From assembly GCA_946406115.1 (NCBI GenBank), contig OX291545.1:22439153-22503152 (forward strand): a stretch of 64,000 nt of DNA, written 5' to 3'. The position numbers were made by a program, and so were the translations under genes. The DNA comes from Apoda limacodes (taxonomy: Eukaryota > Arthropoda > Insecta > Lepidoptera > Limacodidae). Below are positions 1 through 11,130 of this stretch, in pieces; the stretch's first letter is position 1, and every line of letters begins with the position of its first letter. Under the pieces are notes generated by a model, which was given only the letters and a program-made list of their open reading frames with translations, was not told the DNA's origin and made no database searches.

Positions 1-299
1 CCTTAAAAAGAATTCACGCAACGACTTGCTGTACGTACGTAACGTAGAAAGAAAATTTGGTTTATTGTACGTGGAAATTAGGACCGCTGTTACTTTTAGT
101 GAGAAAGGAGGCAGCCGTTTCCGTTTGGACGTGAGATGAGGTCCACTTACTTTGTTCTCTTCTATTTATATATAGATTATTACATTTCAGAATTTGTTTC
201 AACTTTTAATTATATGTACCTATAATGTATAAGGTCACCGTTTTAATCCCCAAAAGAGGGTAACTATTAAGTACATTCACAAACCCATATTATAATAAA

Positions 300-455
300 G
301 GACAGCTTATTGTCACAGATTACTTTAGTCTTGCGTGACAGGTTGTGAGCCCAGTTATCGCTATAAGCCTCACAACAGGGGCACAGGCCTCTAATTGAAG
401 AAGGAAACTTAGACCTGTGACACCACGTTGGCCTAAGTGCGCGTTAGTGGACATT
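300..455 (-). repeat. LINE/SINE 3' tail of a common lepidopteran type
   Basis: Read on the minus strand this runs from a 'starting with GTCCACTAACGCGCACTTAG' block through a 'GAGGCCTGTGCCCCTG' block. It matches my memory of the conserved tail found at the 3' end of many lepidopteran retroposons (proline/valley 'ccaacccgcattggagcagcg ... gaggcctatgcccagcagtggg' layout). A related plus-strand copy lies at 47990-48140. It abuts the end of the LINE at 455-2620, so it could be its 3' UTR or an independent insertion. Non-coding. Confidence 0.55.
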
Positions 456-1507
456 TATATACTTATTTATTGAGTTGTTTCAAACAGATATTAGGAACAA
501 AATGAGAAGTCTTATAGATAAGTCTAATACACAGCAGTCTAATTGTAAATAGGTTCAGTTCAGTGTATAAAATATGTGTTGAGTACATAGATTTCTTAAA
601 CGTCATCACTTTTAGTATAGGTCGTTAAGCTCGCTTAAGGTTAATAAGGTAAGTTTTATATGGTCCACCCCAGGACGTGATGCAATATGTTATTACTGAC
701 TGGCATAGGCCATAATAGATAGTTTTAAGGAGATGAAGCTCGCAGTAGTTTCTCAATTTTCTGAAAATATAAATTAATTTTCGGATCCGACTCGTAACAG
801 AATAGAAGTGGTCTTTCCAGTTTAAGTTTTGATCAAGATGTACGCCAAGATATTTAATTGATGTAGTTTTAGTAAGTGAGCTGCAAGTGCACGATAAAGT
901 TTGGAGACAATTTGCGTTATGTATTTTCAAGCAGAAATTACGCGCTGGTTGGCCGGCTTTTCGAATAGAAAACGTCATATAATTTGTTTTATTTGTGTCC
1001 AATGTAAGAAGGTTTTTATCCAGCCAGGACTGTACTGTTGAGAAGCCACTTTCAGCACTGGCATGAACCGCCTTCCATTATTTATCCTTAAAAAGTAATA
1101 CCGTATCATCTGCAAACGCGATCATCTTAGAATTAGGAAGATTAAGTGGACATAAGTAAGGTAGGTCTTAGAATGCTTCCTTGCGTTACTCTGTATTGAA
1201 CATTTTCATCAAAACTAGTTATCTGGCCTACTTTTACTTTGTTTTCTATTGGTGAGGTAGTCACGAAAGAGTTGCAGTGGTAGCCCTCGAATTCCTTTCC
1301 GTTCTAGCTTTTTTATAAGAGTAGGAACAGAAACTGTATCAAAGGCTTTTGGTAAGTCGAAAAATATGCCATAGTTTTGTTACCTTTGTCTAGTTTTTTA
1401 CTAACAAAAGAAGTCAAATGTTTAACAGCATCAGCAGTAGAAGATTGTTTTCTTAATCCAAATTGATTCGAGGATAATAATTTATATTTTTCTAAGAAGC
1501 ACGTCAA
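455..1507 (-). pseudogene. LINE reverse transcriptase relic (RT core and thumb)
   Basis: At 1313-1507 the frame carries the SNQFGLRKQSST block of RT motif region 2. After a shift the adjacent sequence gives KAFDTV. FADD at 1105-1116 stands for the usual YADD metal-binding box. At 625-1002 the frame shows YLGVHLDQNLNW and SVITYCITSWGG, the post-catalytic region. Beyond the TAA at 625-627 the same frame continues to a TAA near 466, so the original C-terminus lies there. Several single-base shifts separate the blocks. It cannot encode an active enzyme. Confidence 0.88.
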
Positions 1508-2104
1508 TCTATGTTTTAAAAGTTTTTCGAGTATCTTTGAAATGGTGGATAAATATGATATTGGCCTATAATTAGCGATACAGTCTCTGTCCCCTGCTTT
1601 GAATTTTTAAGAGCATGCTGAGGAATTGGATTTTAGGTTGTTAATGATATTGATTATTTCATGCTCGTCAGTGGGTAATATCACAAAGGAATTACGTTCT
1701 CTTGGCCAATTACATCGTTGCAACAGCTATCTGATAAATCAGAAATTTTTACTTTGTTAGAAATGTCTGAAGCCAGTTTATTTCCTACGTTAGAAAAATA
1801 ATTGTTCATAAAATTTACGGCTTCTTGGTTATTGCTTCCGAAGTTCAGAAGATTAGGCATACAACTATTTTAACCTTTAAAGTCACATATAGCTTTAATT
1901 GTTGACCCCTTTTTTTAGATTGTTTTTATTCTTCTCAAGTTCTAATTTGAGGTTACTAAGTAAATTATTACATGTGTTCTATTTATAAAACTGTGGTTCG
2001 TTATAGGTGTTAGGTTTTAGGTGTTTGAGCAGGGAAGTTATGATGCAACTATGATCAGTCACAGATATTTCACTAACTAATGTTTGAAGTTGAAGTTTGC
2101 TTTT

Positions 2105-2600
2105 TTAAAAACAATGGTCTATGCAGTTTTCCTGTCGTGAAGGTAGAAAATGAGTAGGAAGTAAACCATATGTAGCAAGAAGATTGAGATATTCATAAGA
2201 TTTAGTGTCTACTTTACCTTTGGTTATAGTCATATTTATATCACCAATCAATAGTATGTTCGGAATCTTATTAAGATCATTAAAGATTTCATTTAAAGAA
2301 GACAATAAACGATCAATATTTTTAAAGGTTGGAGATCTATATATAGCTATAATCGCAAATGAATCGTTTATAGTTGTTATAAGACAGTTAAGTTCAGAGC
2401 AATTCGATGGTGCCAATACTTTTGCTTCAATATTATTTTTAATGTAAATGGTATTTAATCTTTTTGATTATTATTTAGTAAAGTAGAGTATTCAAGGTAG
2501 TTATTTAGTTTAGGGATCTGGGGGCATTTAGAGGGTCAGCATTCGATTAAAATTAGAAAGTTACATTCGGTATTCAGTCTAGACCATAGATATATATAAT
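2105..2600 (-). pseudogene. LINE endonuclease domain relic
   Basis: The frame at 2105-2416 reads through NCSELNCLITTINDSFAIIA, then a YRSP block and LLIGDINMT, a layout typical of the apurinic-endonuclease-like domain of non-LTR elements (the GD[IF]N motif holds a catalytic aspartate and asparagine). It ends in a tail with CIDH, matching the family's usual 'IDHIF' or 'IDHCF' block. Sequence from 2417 to about 2600 still translates to the domain's N-terminal part in other frames, with stops. The first visible methionine is not a real start, so the ORF boundary there is only a frameshift. Part of the LINE at 455-2620. Confidence 0.85.
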
Positions 2601-2620
2601 GTACAAGATCAACCATGCCA

Positions 2621-2900
2621 AATAAAAAACGAAACAGAAAAAAATTGCAAATGTGTGAGTGGAATAGTGTTGTCAAACAACACTATCGATAATTTTACCT
2701 ACACAAAATTATTACAAACTAGCGCGCTGGTGAAATTAAATATTACCTATGTCGCGTTTACACTCGCGCCACGCAGCCTCTGTTTACACGCTTGTGCTAG
2801 TACATGTGCCCAATAACATAGCGTTGAATGCAAGATTGTATACATACCATTAGAACCTAAACTATTAGGACTATAATCACGTCTTATAGGAAATTTAAAA
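2621..2900. other. Unassigned sequence between two LINEs
   Basis: AT-rich upstream flank of the LINE at 455-2620. A GTGTTGTCAAACAACACTAT stretch near 2668 folds on itself. Nothing else seen. Confidence 0.5.
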
Positions 2901-4140
2901 ATCTAATCACTTTCTTCTTAAAGAACCTCATATCGTAGTCCCTCGAGAAAACCTAAGCAGGGAGCTTATTCCACAAATTAAGCGTTCGTTGGAGTAAGTT
3001 CCTCTCAAACCGCACTGTTTGTGTCCGTTTAGGTTACGAAGAGTGAGAATGAATTCACTGTCGATGGGGAGCGGAGCGATGGTAGAAAGTAGCTGTGGAA
3101 ATTATTTCAAACCATTCCTCAAAACACAGAACATATTATACAAGCGGTAGAACACACAAAGGGTGGAAATCTCTCCTCAGACTTAAAGGTTCGATACGAC
3201 TTGTGAGTTTGGGATCGTCGACGATGCTTACTGCTCGTCGTTCAACCAAATTAAAAGGGCTAAGCTGGTATCCAGGTGCACCCGCCTAGAGATGGCAGCA
3301 CGCCGGACTTGTGATTTGTAAAGCAACAACCTTTAAAATGGGATTTTCTTAGCGGTGAACGCGCAGACTTGTGTCTTAATTGGGTTGAATCCTGAAACGC
3401 TTAACGCCCGCCGGACCTCCCACTGTGTTATGAAGATTTCTGGCATAGTCTTACCGCATCACGGTAAAGTAGTTGGTACAGCTCCTTCGTTATTGATTTT
3501 CGAGTTTGAGGCAATGAGACTGCCCAGTAAATCGGCTTTCTCTCTAGCACTATGGGAGAATCGTTTCGACCAGAAATCACGACTCCCAGAGGGATAGCTT
3601 GCAAGTCGCCCACCTATGTTGCCGATGAATTGGAACTTAGCTCTGACGGTCACTTTCTTACTGAACCTCGAGGCAGCATTTAATTTGCGTTTAAAATCAG
3701 ACGTATTCAGATCCTTATTGATCAAACCGTGGTCCAAGCCTCATATGCAGTTTGCTTGAGAATTTTAGCTCCTTTACAAGACCTTTTAAACCACGGTCTT
3801 TTTTTGACATCGGTAGCTACTCGAGGGTTAGAAATGTAACATTCCATGCCAGCGAAGATTGTCTCAGTGACTGCGGCTGCGCAGATGCCAGGATCTTCTG
3901 AGCTGAAGCAGAGCTGCCTCCACGGGTACGATGCATAAAAATCCCGTAATCTATCACAATCTGCTGACTTATAATGCCACACACAACGCCAATTAATTGG
4001 CGCAGAGGAAACGGTTAGTGTGCATTACACTTGATTCCGGGCGAGAGAGTGGTCAAACGAGCCAAGAGGCGCATCCACTGAGACAGAATATCAGTTCGGA
4101 CGTGTAGTTAGCACTCCTAGCCTCTATATCAGGTATGCTC
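2900..4140 (-). mobile_element. Internally deleted Jockey-like LINE (no RT core)
   Basis: On the minus strand, 4025 to about 3395 translates with few shifts to the linker between endonuclease and RT: VWHYKSADCDRLRDFYASYP, PWFKRSCKGAK, a YPSGSRDFW block, HSAREKADLLGSLIASN, then VRRALS. At about 3390 the frame jumps to NPIKTQVCAFTAKK, which in the family lies far downstream, after the YADD box. At about 3333 it jumps again to LYKSQVR, followed by the thumb ending near 2905. Two deletions therefore removed the catalytic core and part of the connection region. 3' ends of the same or a sister family lie at 16455-16550, 34915-35085, 39055-39100 and 60031-60240. Confidence 0.85.
3390..4025 (-). pseudogene. 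LINE ORF2 linker/N-terminal RT relic
   Basis: Two overlapping frames (3722-3982 and 3459-3737) make one diverged polypeptide that I recognise as the segment just before the fingers of RT in lepidopteran Jockey-like elements. Landmarks are WRQLCFSSEDPG, FKRKLNAASRFSKK and EKADLLGSL. One frameshift lies near 3730 and another near 3610. The apparent methionines are GTG or internal codons, so no start should be inferred. Confidence 0.8.
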
Positions 4141-4499
4141 GTTGGAGAATGTACCAGTTGAGAGAATTTTGTTTTAGTAATTGTAAAGAATAAAAACCAA
4201 ATTTAATTGATACGTCTCAATTTTTTTTATTGAAAGTATCTAAATTTAACATTATTTAGTAATAATACTAAAACTATAAGAACATTAAATATAGAAACTA
4301 TTTGTAAGTAGACTTCTGGTGAAGAAAACACCGTCATAAAAACTTACAATTCACCCCCACCGTGCGCGTAATACATATTGCATTTCATACTTATTCTATA
4401 AATGTGGCTCGAACGGCGCGTACGATGCGGACAAATGTGCGATCAACTTTAGATGGCTATGAATAAATTGAAAATAAAAGATTTAAATTGTTTTTTATT

Positions 4500-5340
4500 T
4501 CGTAAATTCTCAACTAAAACTGATAAAATATGCATATGACAACAATGCAGTAAAAATTATCATAATTTACCTGTGAAATATGTACTTATTCGAATTGTTA
4601 TCTGTTGTGACTTCAAATTTACTCACAGCACAAGACACCCTAGTTACCTACAAAATTTATAGTTTGTATGTTAATCCAGGATTATTTCAAAAAAATCCAT
4701 TCGCCTTTAGAGAAACGCTATGTCCTCTTGTGGTCATATAATTTTTTACTTTTTTTATCATAATTTTAATGAACGTGTTTCTATTTATGCCGCAGTTAGA
4801 GCTTCTCATAGACTTTATTATATATACGTATGACTTCAGCGCTATGTCAATCTCTATCGTAACTAAATGATTACATATGGTCTTTTTTTTCTTGTGCGGA
4901 GATTGAACCTGCACCCCTTGTTTCCGTAGATAGTCTTCACTATCAACAGAGCCAAGGAGCCGTCAAACGTATATATCTTTGCCACAAAAAGAACTCCTAA
5001 TAGAGTTTATTATCGATATCGATACACATGACGTCAGGGCTAAGTCAATCTTTATCGTAACTAAATGATTACATATTTTACACAAAATATCCACCAAATC
5101 TTGATTTAGCAATGAAATATGGCATTAAATCAAGAAAATAATATATAAATTTCAATTCAAATTCATTTTTACGTTAATTTTTCGGATAAATTCGATAAAA
5201 TATATTTAAAAACAAAGCAGTAAAAAAATCAAAAATCACCGGTAAAACACGTATTTATTCGGATTATTGCGACTTGTTACGTCACATTGGCTCACAAAAT
5301 AGATACCAAATTTACAATTTAAGTATTCTAAAATATAAAT
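4500..5340. repeat. Diverged duplication of AT-rich sequence
   Basis: Two blocks occur twice in the same orientation. Block X lies at about 4520-4635 and 5195-5300 and shares GATAAAATAT, GCAGTAAAAA and a TATTCG(A/G)ATT core. Block Y lies at 4845-4878 and 5043-5077 and shares ATCGTAACTAAATGATTACA. The order is X, Y, Y, X. A SINE head sits between the two Y blocks. The copies are diverged, so the duplication or the pair of insertions is old. No coding signal. Confidence 0.6.
4880..4966 (-). mobile_element. tRNA-derived SINE, 5' head fragment
   Basis: On the minus strand it shows a B-box-like GCAGGTTCAATCTC about 30 bases after an A-box-like TGGCTC...GTTGATAGTG region, the internal RNA polymerase III promoter pattern. 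It is followed by the 'cacaag(a)aaa' stretch found in the longer copies at 14566 and 57258. The body and tail are missing. It belongs to the subfamily starting with CGGCTCC. Confidence 0.6.
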
Positions 5341-5639
5341 CAAGAATTCAAGGAGGAAAAGAGAAAATTCCAATCGCTATAAAATAGACCCGCCGATATC
5401 GCCGCTTATCAATGTAATTATTGTCACATTCGGCCATTTTCTTCTATCTCATTTTCCCCGCTCCCACGCTTTATTGGTCTTTAAAACGTAGTGAAAAAAT
5501 CCTATGTCTTTGGTCTAGACATAAAAACTTGAAAGTCATCAAAATTACGTTGTAGGCTTCGGATACTTTGTGATACAATATGAAATTTGTTAAAATCACA
5601 CAAATGAATCTTACATTCCTCAGGGGTACTAACCGTCAA

Positions 5640-5905
5640 TGTATTTGTAATATCGACACAATTGTCGATATCAGATGATAGTTAATGGCTACTCAACTGT
5701 GAGAGTTTTCAAGCCGCCCATAAGGCCTCTGACTTGGCTTAACGACTGCTGTCAGATATGAAAAACAGACAAACCGATGGTTTTACGTGCCCTCCGAACC
5801 ACGGAGGAGCTCATAAAATTTGCCACTAGGCGGCTTAATTTCGCATATCATCGTTTCTGATAGACGTGTGTCACTGGGTCACGAGCTCCTAAATGAGCAT
5901 TATAT
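5640..5905. repeat. Unclassified dispersed repeat, copy 1
   Basis: Contains TGGCTACTCAACTGTGAGAG, AGGCCTCTGACTTGGCTTAA and TGTCACTGGGTCACGAGCTC. I remember these blocks as a lepidopteran repeat. A more decayed relative at 9700-9905 shares GTTAGTGGCTAACTCAACTG and the following GTCAGAGTTTTAACGG. An ATATCGACA/TGTCGATAT hairpin lies near 5650-5671. No coding capacity seen; class unknown. Confidence 0.5.
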
Positions 5906-5954
5906 TCTAATCCTATAGGTAACTAACATACCTTTATGTGTGAACTGTTCGGTT

Positions 5955-7260
5955 GTTTCAAATTCAAATTCAATATAATTTATTCAGTTTAGGCTACAAT
6001 AATTGAGCACTTATGAATGTCACTACGCCATCGGTTCGTAAGTCTACAGGGCGGGAGACCTTGTACTGAGAAGAACCGGCAAGAAACTCAGCAAGGGCAT
6101 TTCTTTTTTCCTTCCTCTTACAGCGTCCAATTAAAATATTGGAAAATGCCCTCCCTATCATAAAAGGACACTTTCCATTACAAACATAAAAAAACATGAA
6201 ATATAAAGCACAATCACAACATAAAAAAGTATCTAATATAAACAAAAGACAGTTTATGTATTCATCACTAAGAAATAATCAATGTCTTACAGTATTAATA
6301 AACAAAACAAAAAAGTAAGACTAAATACTAAGAATACAAAGAAGTTTGTTAGAGCAGACTAGCCTCCACAGGCGGCACCCGTTCACGAGTATGACACATG
6401 AATCAGCCGACCCGACACACACGCCACCACCGCAGAGACACTTTGAGAGAGCATGACACACTCAAGCAACTCCAATAAAACTTCGATTGTACTAGTTACA
6501 ATGTGTGTAGTAAAGGAACAAAATATAAGCGGAGAAGATTGGAAGGTTCGTAATGCTTTACTACCGAGAAGCACCGGCAATAAACTCACTAGTTAATCTT
6601 GTATACATCATATAAAAATACAATATAGCCTTACACTAGGTAATAACATAATATACAATGTTTTAATTTAAAAAAAATATTTCAAATGCCCCAATACAAA
6701 TCAATTAAGTTCTAATTTTTCCAAGCATTTTTATCATTTATGTATTCATCAACTTTGTAATAGCTTTTTTCATTAAACTATCTTTGACATATATTTTAAA
6801 TTTATTTGAGGGTAAATTAACCACATGTTCTGGAATTTTATTGTAGAAAAATATACTTTGTATTGCGAAAGAGCTATGTACCTTCTGAAGACGACTACCT
6901 TTTGGAACTACCAATTTATCCTTATTCCTTGTATTAACACTGTGGAGGTCACTATTTTTAGCAAATAAGTGACAATTTTGGCGTACATACATTATACAAG
7001 CGAAGATATATTGACAAGGAACAGTTAAAATATCAATCTACCTTAATAGTTCCCTAATTTATAAATTGACCGTACTGCTCTCTTTTGCAAAATAAAGACT
7101 GTATCAATATCAGCTGCCTTACCCCAAAGCAAAATGAAATAAGACATGACGGAATGGAAATAGCTAAAGTAGACCAAGCGAGCAGTGTCAACATCTGTAA
7201 GCTGCCTAACTTTCCTAACTGCATTGGTTAATTGTTTCGTAATAGCTGATATGATTTACC
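5955..7260 (-). mobile_element. LINE 3' part (RT thumb, C-terminus, 3' UTR)
   Basis: Minus-strand frames at about 7045-7250 give TNAVRKVRQLTDVDTARLVY and a SYFILLWGKAADID block, and 6738-6992 gives HSVNTRNKDKLVVPKGSRL then FYNKIPEHVVNLPSNKFK. These are the C-terminal thumb and tail of a CR1-group non-LTR element. A frameshift or stop lies at about 7040. The remaining 3' UTR runs on to about 6530, with GAGAAGCACCGGCAATAAAC. A second similar block, GAGAAGAACCGGCAAGAAAC, lies at 6078-6097, so two 3' ends of one family may be joined here. Confidence 0.8.
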
Positions 7261-7610
7261 TATTACGTTTATTAATAAGAAATTATATTTGTAACAACTT
7301 TGATTCGATAGCCAAAAGATTACCTACTTACTCATAGGTTAGATTAATTAATTTAAGTTAGATTAATGCAATAAGTAAGTTTTAAAATGTGTATGACAAC
7401 TATAAAATGATTTTGAAACGATTTACTCCCCGGGAAACGGTTATTTTTCCAAATCCTTTCCAGTGACAGTTGACCGGTACGGGTCGACACTGAACAGGCT
7501 GATATTCTACAGTTTCTACACGCAGAGCACCAAACTTTTATTTACACCTAGTAGTTCAAAATAACAATATTTTACTATTTTTATAATAAAAATGTTTGTT
7601 TGTTATGGCC

Positions 7611-7752
7611 TGGTGTCGCAACAATTTGAGCTATTACAGATATCGTTGAGGAGACGGAGAAGAACACAGAATTCTTTAGATCCTGATCGACAGTTTCTAC
7701 GGAAATAGATTGTTCCAATAGTAAAACCGCGGGGCACTATTCCTTTGCAATA
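7611..7752 (+). repeat. Dispersed repeat with ACCGCGGGGCAC block, copy 1
   Basis: Holds GTCGCAACAATTTGAGCTAT, a CCTGATCGACAGTTTCTACG block and ACCGCGGGGCACTATTCC. The same blocks, in rotated order, occur at 17728-17760 and 17888-17950 (AGTTCCCACGGATTATACCG, then GTCGCAACATGCTACGG). The rotated order suggests the family was once tandemly organised. No coding. Confidence 0.45.
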
Positions 7753-7994
7753 CAACAGAACAACGAGGGAACCTGATTTTTGACACAGTGGTAGCTGTTG
7801 AGAACATAGATACTTTTAATACAATGAAAACGGAAGCAGGGATATAGAAGACATGACATTTCTACTGAGACCAGTAGGCACTTACCGTGGAATTGCTCTG
7901 TCTAGGCGGCTTCGTCAGGTCTCTCTATAGTGCCTCCGCTAGTCATAGTGTTATTAATTTTAATATCTTATACCTTTGAACGAGCAATTCTTCT

Positions 7995-8265
7995 ATATAT
8001 ATAGATTTATAATCTGGATCTTGGAAACGGCTTTAACGATTTTCATGAAATTTAGTTTTGGGGGCGATAAATTTATCTAGATAGGTTTCATTTTTAGAAA
8101 ACGTCGTTTTATTCGTGTTTTCAAGCAACGATAAACTGAAAAATATGACTCTTCCTGACATCTATTGGCGAGTAGTAATACTATTATTTTACCGATACAG
8201 CAACACTAAAGCTACTTGAAAATAGATGGCGTTGTTAAAAAAACAAGCAAAGCTCGGATCCCAGG
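7995..8265 (+). repeat. Unclassified Lep repeat (GGAAACGGCTTTAACGATTT family)
   Basis: Contains CTTGGAAACGGCTTTAACGA, GGGGGCGATAAATTTATCTA and ends near GAGCAAAGCTCGG-like sequence (AAGCAAAGCTCGG). I remember this block order from Helitron-like lepidopteran repeats. The AGATGGCGTTGTT piece near 8227 may be a separate insertion. Non-coding. Confidence 0.45.
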
Positions 8266-8569
8266 CAGTATGTCGTAAATCGGCAATGACAGAGTTACAA
8301 TAGGTATAGTAAAATACCAGTAATTGCCAAACTATTAAAAGTGATTTAGGTCACGATTGGACAGATTATTTTGTTTTTCTCTTTGTAAGGTTAGTGAGCT
8401 GATTTGGTACTGGGTGGGCAGTATATTAGTTGTTTCATTCTAAAGCCCACGCGAACCAAGCTGTGGGTAAAGCTTTTTTTTATGTAGCAGGCATAACTCC
8501 GTCAATACATAGTATAGAGTATATGTACTTCCGAGATGGTCCCATATAAATGAAGTGCATTTAAAACAT

Positions 8570-8785
8570 AAACTTTTGGTCAAAAAAAATAATTGGTATT
8601 AATTTGGAACTGGTGAAGCGCCTTTTATGTTGATGATTGTATAAAATTTTGTTACGAGTATCGATGTTTTTAGTGTACAAATAAAGCAATTCGTCACTAA
8701 AAAGTAAAAAAAAAAAAACTTTTAAACAAAAAAAAGAACCGGCATCAAATGTGCACTAAAAAGGTAAAAATAATTACTTATTTCC
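8570..8785 (+). repeat. Dispersed AT-rich repeat, copy A of pair
   Basis: Very similar to 21935-22150 in the same orientation: shared runs include GTCAAAAAAAATAATTGGT, TTGATGATTGTATAAAATTT, TGTTACGAGTATC and AAAGAACCGGC followed by ACTAAAAAGGTAAAAATAAT. Identity is roughly nine in ten over about 200 bases by eye. Non-coding; probably part of the 'AACCAACTTCAAAAA' family, whose 5' part is seen only in the second copy. Confidence 0.75.
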
Positions 8786-9662
8786 AAAAATCTAATCTGA
8801 ATTACAGTTTGAAGTTGGTTTCTATGTACCTAATTTAATTATGCAAAGGAAACCCCGTTTGTGTCATATTGGCTTAGACCGGAGCCATCCGCTAAGAATA
8901 TTCCTTTTCTTACACTTGCTACATAAAAGTTTTCGAATCGCATTTCACTACATTTTTATGTAGTTAGTCTAAGAACAAAGTTCTCAGTTTGTTGGCTACG
9001 TAGCCTTAAAAAAACTACTTCAACAAAAAAAAATATCTTGTAATTCAATTCGTTGCCAACGAAAATGTCGTTACTCGCCTCGTTTGTTTCCGTCGCGGCA
9101 AATGCTCACGCATATAACTAACGAAATTTTTCAGTATTCACGAAATGTACTGTCAATAAAGTTTTAATTTTGATAGGTTTAGGAGGGTTTTATGTTAGCT
9201 TTAGTTTCTTCAATCCCTCGTTGTCGCTTCCTAATATTAAATTTGCTCGCCTTTAACATGCACGCATTAATAAATGCCAAGTGCATGTCGTGCACAAATT
9301 TAGTTAGGGTTCTGTAATAATTTGCGGATATTTGAAAAACTTCTAAACCGATTTTACTCGAACCCCCCGTACCGCCAAGCGCCGCCCAGTTCAATGCGTT
9401 TAGAAAGTACATTATGTCATTTAAAAAGAAAAATCAAGATTCTATTTTTCACTTTGTTGGCCTGATTAATATGTTAATATCATAAAACGATAATATACAA
9501 AGATTCTGATTATAAATCAAAATACCTATTATGCAAAGTACCTATTATGTACATTGCACACCGTCTGTGTAATGGTAACGGTACCCTTAGTCCGCAAGTT
9601 TTAATCTTATGCACTCAGCTGTTTTTTTTTTTCAAAGCTTTTCCCTGTGACCTTCACCTAAT
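8786..9662. other. Gene-free stretch, partly GC-richer
   Basis: The minus frame 9179-9412 starts with a true ATG (FLNALNWAALGGTGGSSKIG) but has no domain and lies next to a TTAGGGTTCTGTAAT type block, so it looks like repeat sequence. AAAGTACCTATTATG is repeated in tandem at 9522-9550. No other signal. Confidence 0.4.
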
Positions 9663-9691
9663 AAATACAGGCCTGTCTTGGCCTGTATTTA
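9663..9691. repeat. Hairpin AATACAGGCC / GGCCTGTATT
   Basis: An inverted repeat with arms AATACAGGCC and GGCCTGTATT and a six-base TGTCTT loop, followed by AT-rich sequence. Likely a small foldback relic. There is nothing to suggest a transcription terminator in a eukaryotic setting. Confidence 0.7.
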
Positions 9692-9699
9692 TGTAGGTA

Positions 9700-9905
9700 T
9701 TAGATCTTGTCAGGTTAGTGGCTAACTCAACTGTCAGAGTTTTAACGGCTCTCTTAGTGATCTCTTTTCGCCTATATCATCTGACTTTAGTACAAAAGGT
9801 ACCCACTTTCATTGTTAACAACTTCTGTCATGCTTCGGACAACAACTGATACTGACGGCTCGATGTACCATCTGTCCAAAGCACGGCGAAATTTACAGGT
9901 TCACT
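9700..9905. repeat. Unclassified dispersed repeat, copy 2 (decayed)
   Basis: Shares the start of the repeat at 5640-5905 (a 'taactcaactgtcagagttttaacgg'-type block near 9723-9750). The later part, with GACGGCTCGATGTACC, is too diverged to align by eye. Non-coding. Confidence 0.4.
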
Positions 9906-10130
9906 ACCTGTTATGTAGGACTATAATGAACCATAAAGAACTGTACCCCGCATTCCGGGTCCCGGATGCGTATATCACGCATTATAAATGAGCGCCACGC
10001 TTGCGGAACCAACTCTACACGGCGAATCCTTGGCATGCTATTTGAATTATATAAGTTAACACTATAAATTGCTCGAACTTTAGTAACGCTCATCATATTC
10101 ATTATAGATGGAGCTATAACGACTCGTTAG

Positions 10131-10390
10131 GGGCCGTCCATTAATCACGTGATGTTTGTTTTTAGCATTTTTTAACCCCCCTTCCCCCTTGGTGATACGT
10201 GGTGAGGTTTAAGACCCCAAACCAAAATCACGTGTATTTTTTAGTACCTACAAGAAATCTTAAAATTTTTCGAATTTTGACGAAAAAATAAATACACGTG
10301 ATATCTTACTCGACCCCCCCTCCCCCCTTGTGATATTTCGAGATTTTGCCGGACCCCCCCCCCCCTTTCGGACCTCACGTCATCTACATT
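10131..10390 (+). mobile_element. Degraded foldback/MITE-like element beginning GGGGCCGTCCA
   Basis: Begins TTA|GGGGCCGTCCATTAATCACG, a terminus I remember from a very widespread insect non-autonomous element, and is flanked by TTA. Two CACGTG motifs and long C runs follow (near 10313-10330 and 10354-10369, the latter about 13 C). The right terminus should mirror the left one, but only CTCACGTCATCTAC remains, so the end is decayed. The C runs could form G-quadruplexes on the minus strand. No ORF. Confidence 0.55.
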
Positions 10391-11130
10391 ACTATGAGAA
10401 ATGTTTGTTATACACTTCTTAAGTAATTTATACTATAACTAGGTTTTAACCGTGGCCGCGCTTGCGTCATTGTTGATTTTTTTAACTAATTTTGGTTGTC
10501 GATCGGTAAAGAAATCATTAACATAAAAACTATTTCCTAACAACTAATAGTAATTCTCCAAAGTTTGCACGAAATGGTGTATTTACGCGATCTTGCCTAT
10601 ATAATCTTAAGCAAATTAAACATAAATACTTAAAACAAACATAATTAAATTACTTGTGCAATATTGTATCAATATTTGTAAATCAAAAAGATTTTATTCC
10701 TTTGCCACAGCCAAATATTTTCATTACTCACAAAACTGTAAATACAAATGTCTTGATTTTGGCAATACTTTTAAATCTTAATAAAGAATTTATACGAGAA
10801 AACCTTTTTCTGTGGGTCAAACGGCAGGGCACATCTAGTGGTCAGTAAAACAATCTATTTCCATACAAAAATAAACAATCCAAGTAAATAAAATCATATC
10901 TGTCCACCAGAGTTAACAAACATTTTCGTGATGGATATGTACTATGCATTTGTAAACAATCGCTCGAACCGAGAACATGGCTGCGGGCAAAACTGCTCTC
11001 ATAAAATAATAATAGACTATGTTATTTGCATGCAGTTTTTATGAAAAATTTAATGAACTAAATGCTGTGGAGGAATTCATTTAATGTGGCTAATTTATGT
11101 AGGTATAGATATTTAATAAGATATGGTTTA

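Larger units (their letters stand above)
455..2620 (-). mobile_element. Decayed CR1/Jockey-group non-LTR retrotransposon (LINE)
   Basis: A nearly collinear minus-strand LINE open reading frame broken by stops and frameshifts. In order from 2620 down to 455 it shows the N-terminal endonuclease (AP-endonuclease-like, with the GDIN motif), reverse transcriptase with the DLPKAFDTV block near 1345-1375, the FADD catalytic box at 1105-1116, the YLGV block and a C-terminal thumb. The intact protein would nick DNA and prime reverse transcription on the target site. Frame changes and an in-frame TAA at 625-627, where the family usually has glutamine, show it is dead. I place it in the CR1/Jockey broad group. 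The exact clade (for example Daphne) is a guess. Confidence 0.88.

Noticed and set aside
1..299. LTR or gene start at the window edge
   Set aside because: GTACGTACGTAACG and other short pieces are present but nothing defines an element or exon.
6383..6589. 68-codon minus frame
   Set aside because: Lies in a LINE 3' UTR region; no coding motif.
9911..10102. 63-codon minus frame with the palindrome CGCATTCCGGG-TCCCGGATGCG
   Set aside because: The palindrome (9949-9970) is real, but the frame has no domain and looks like retroelement debris. Not called as a gene.
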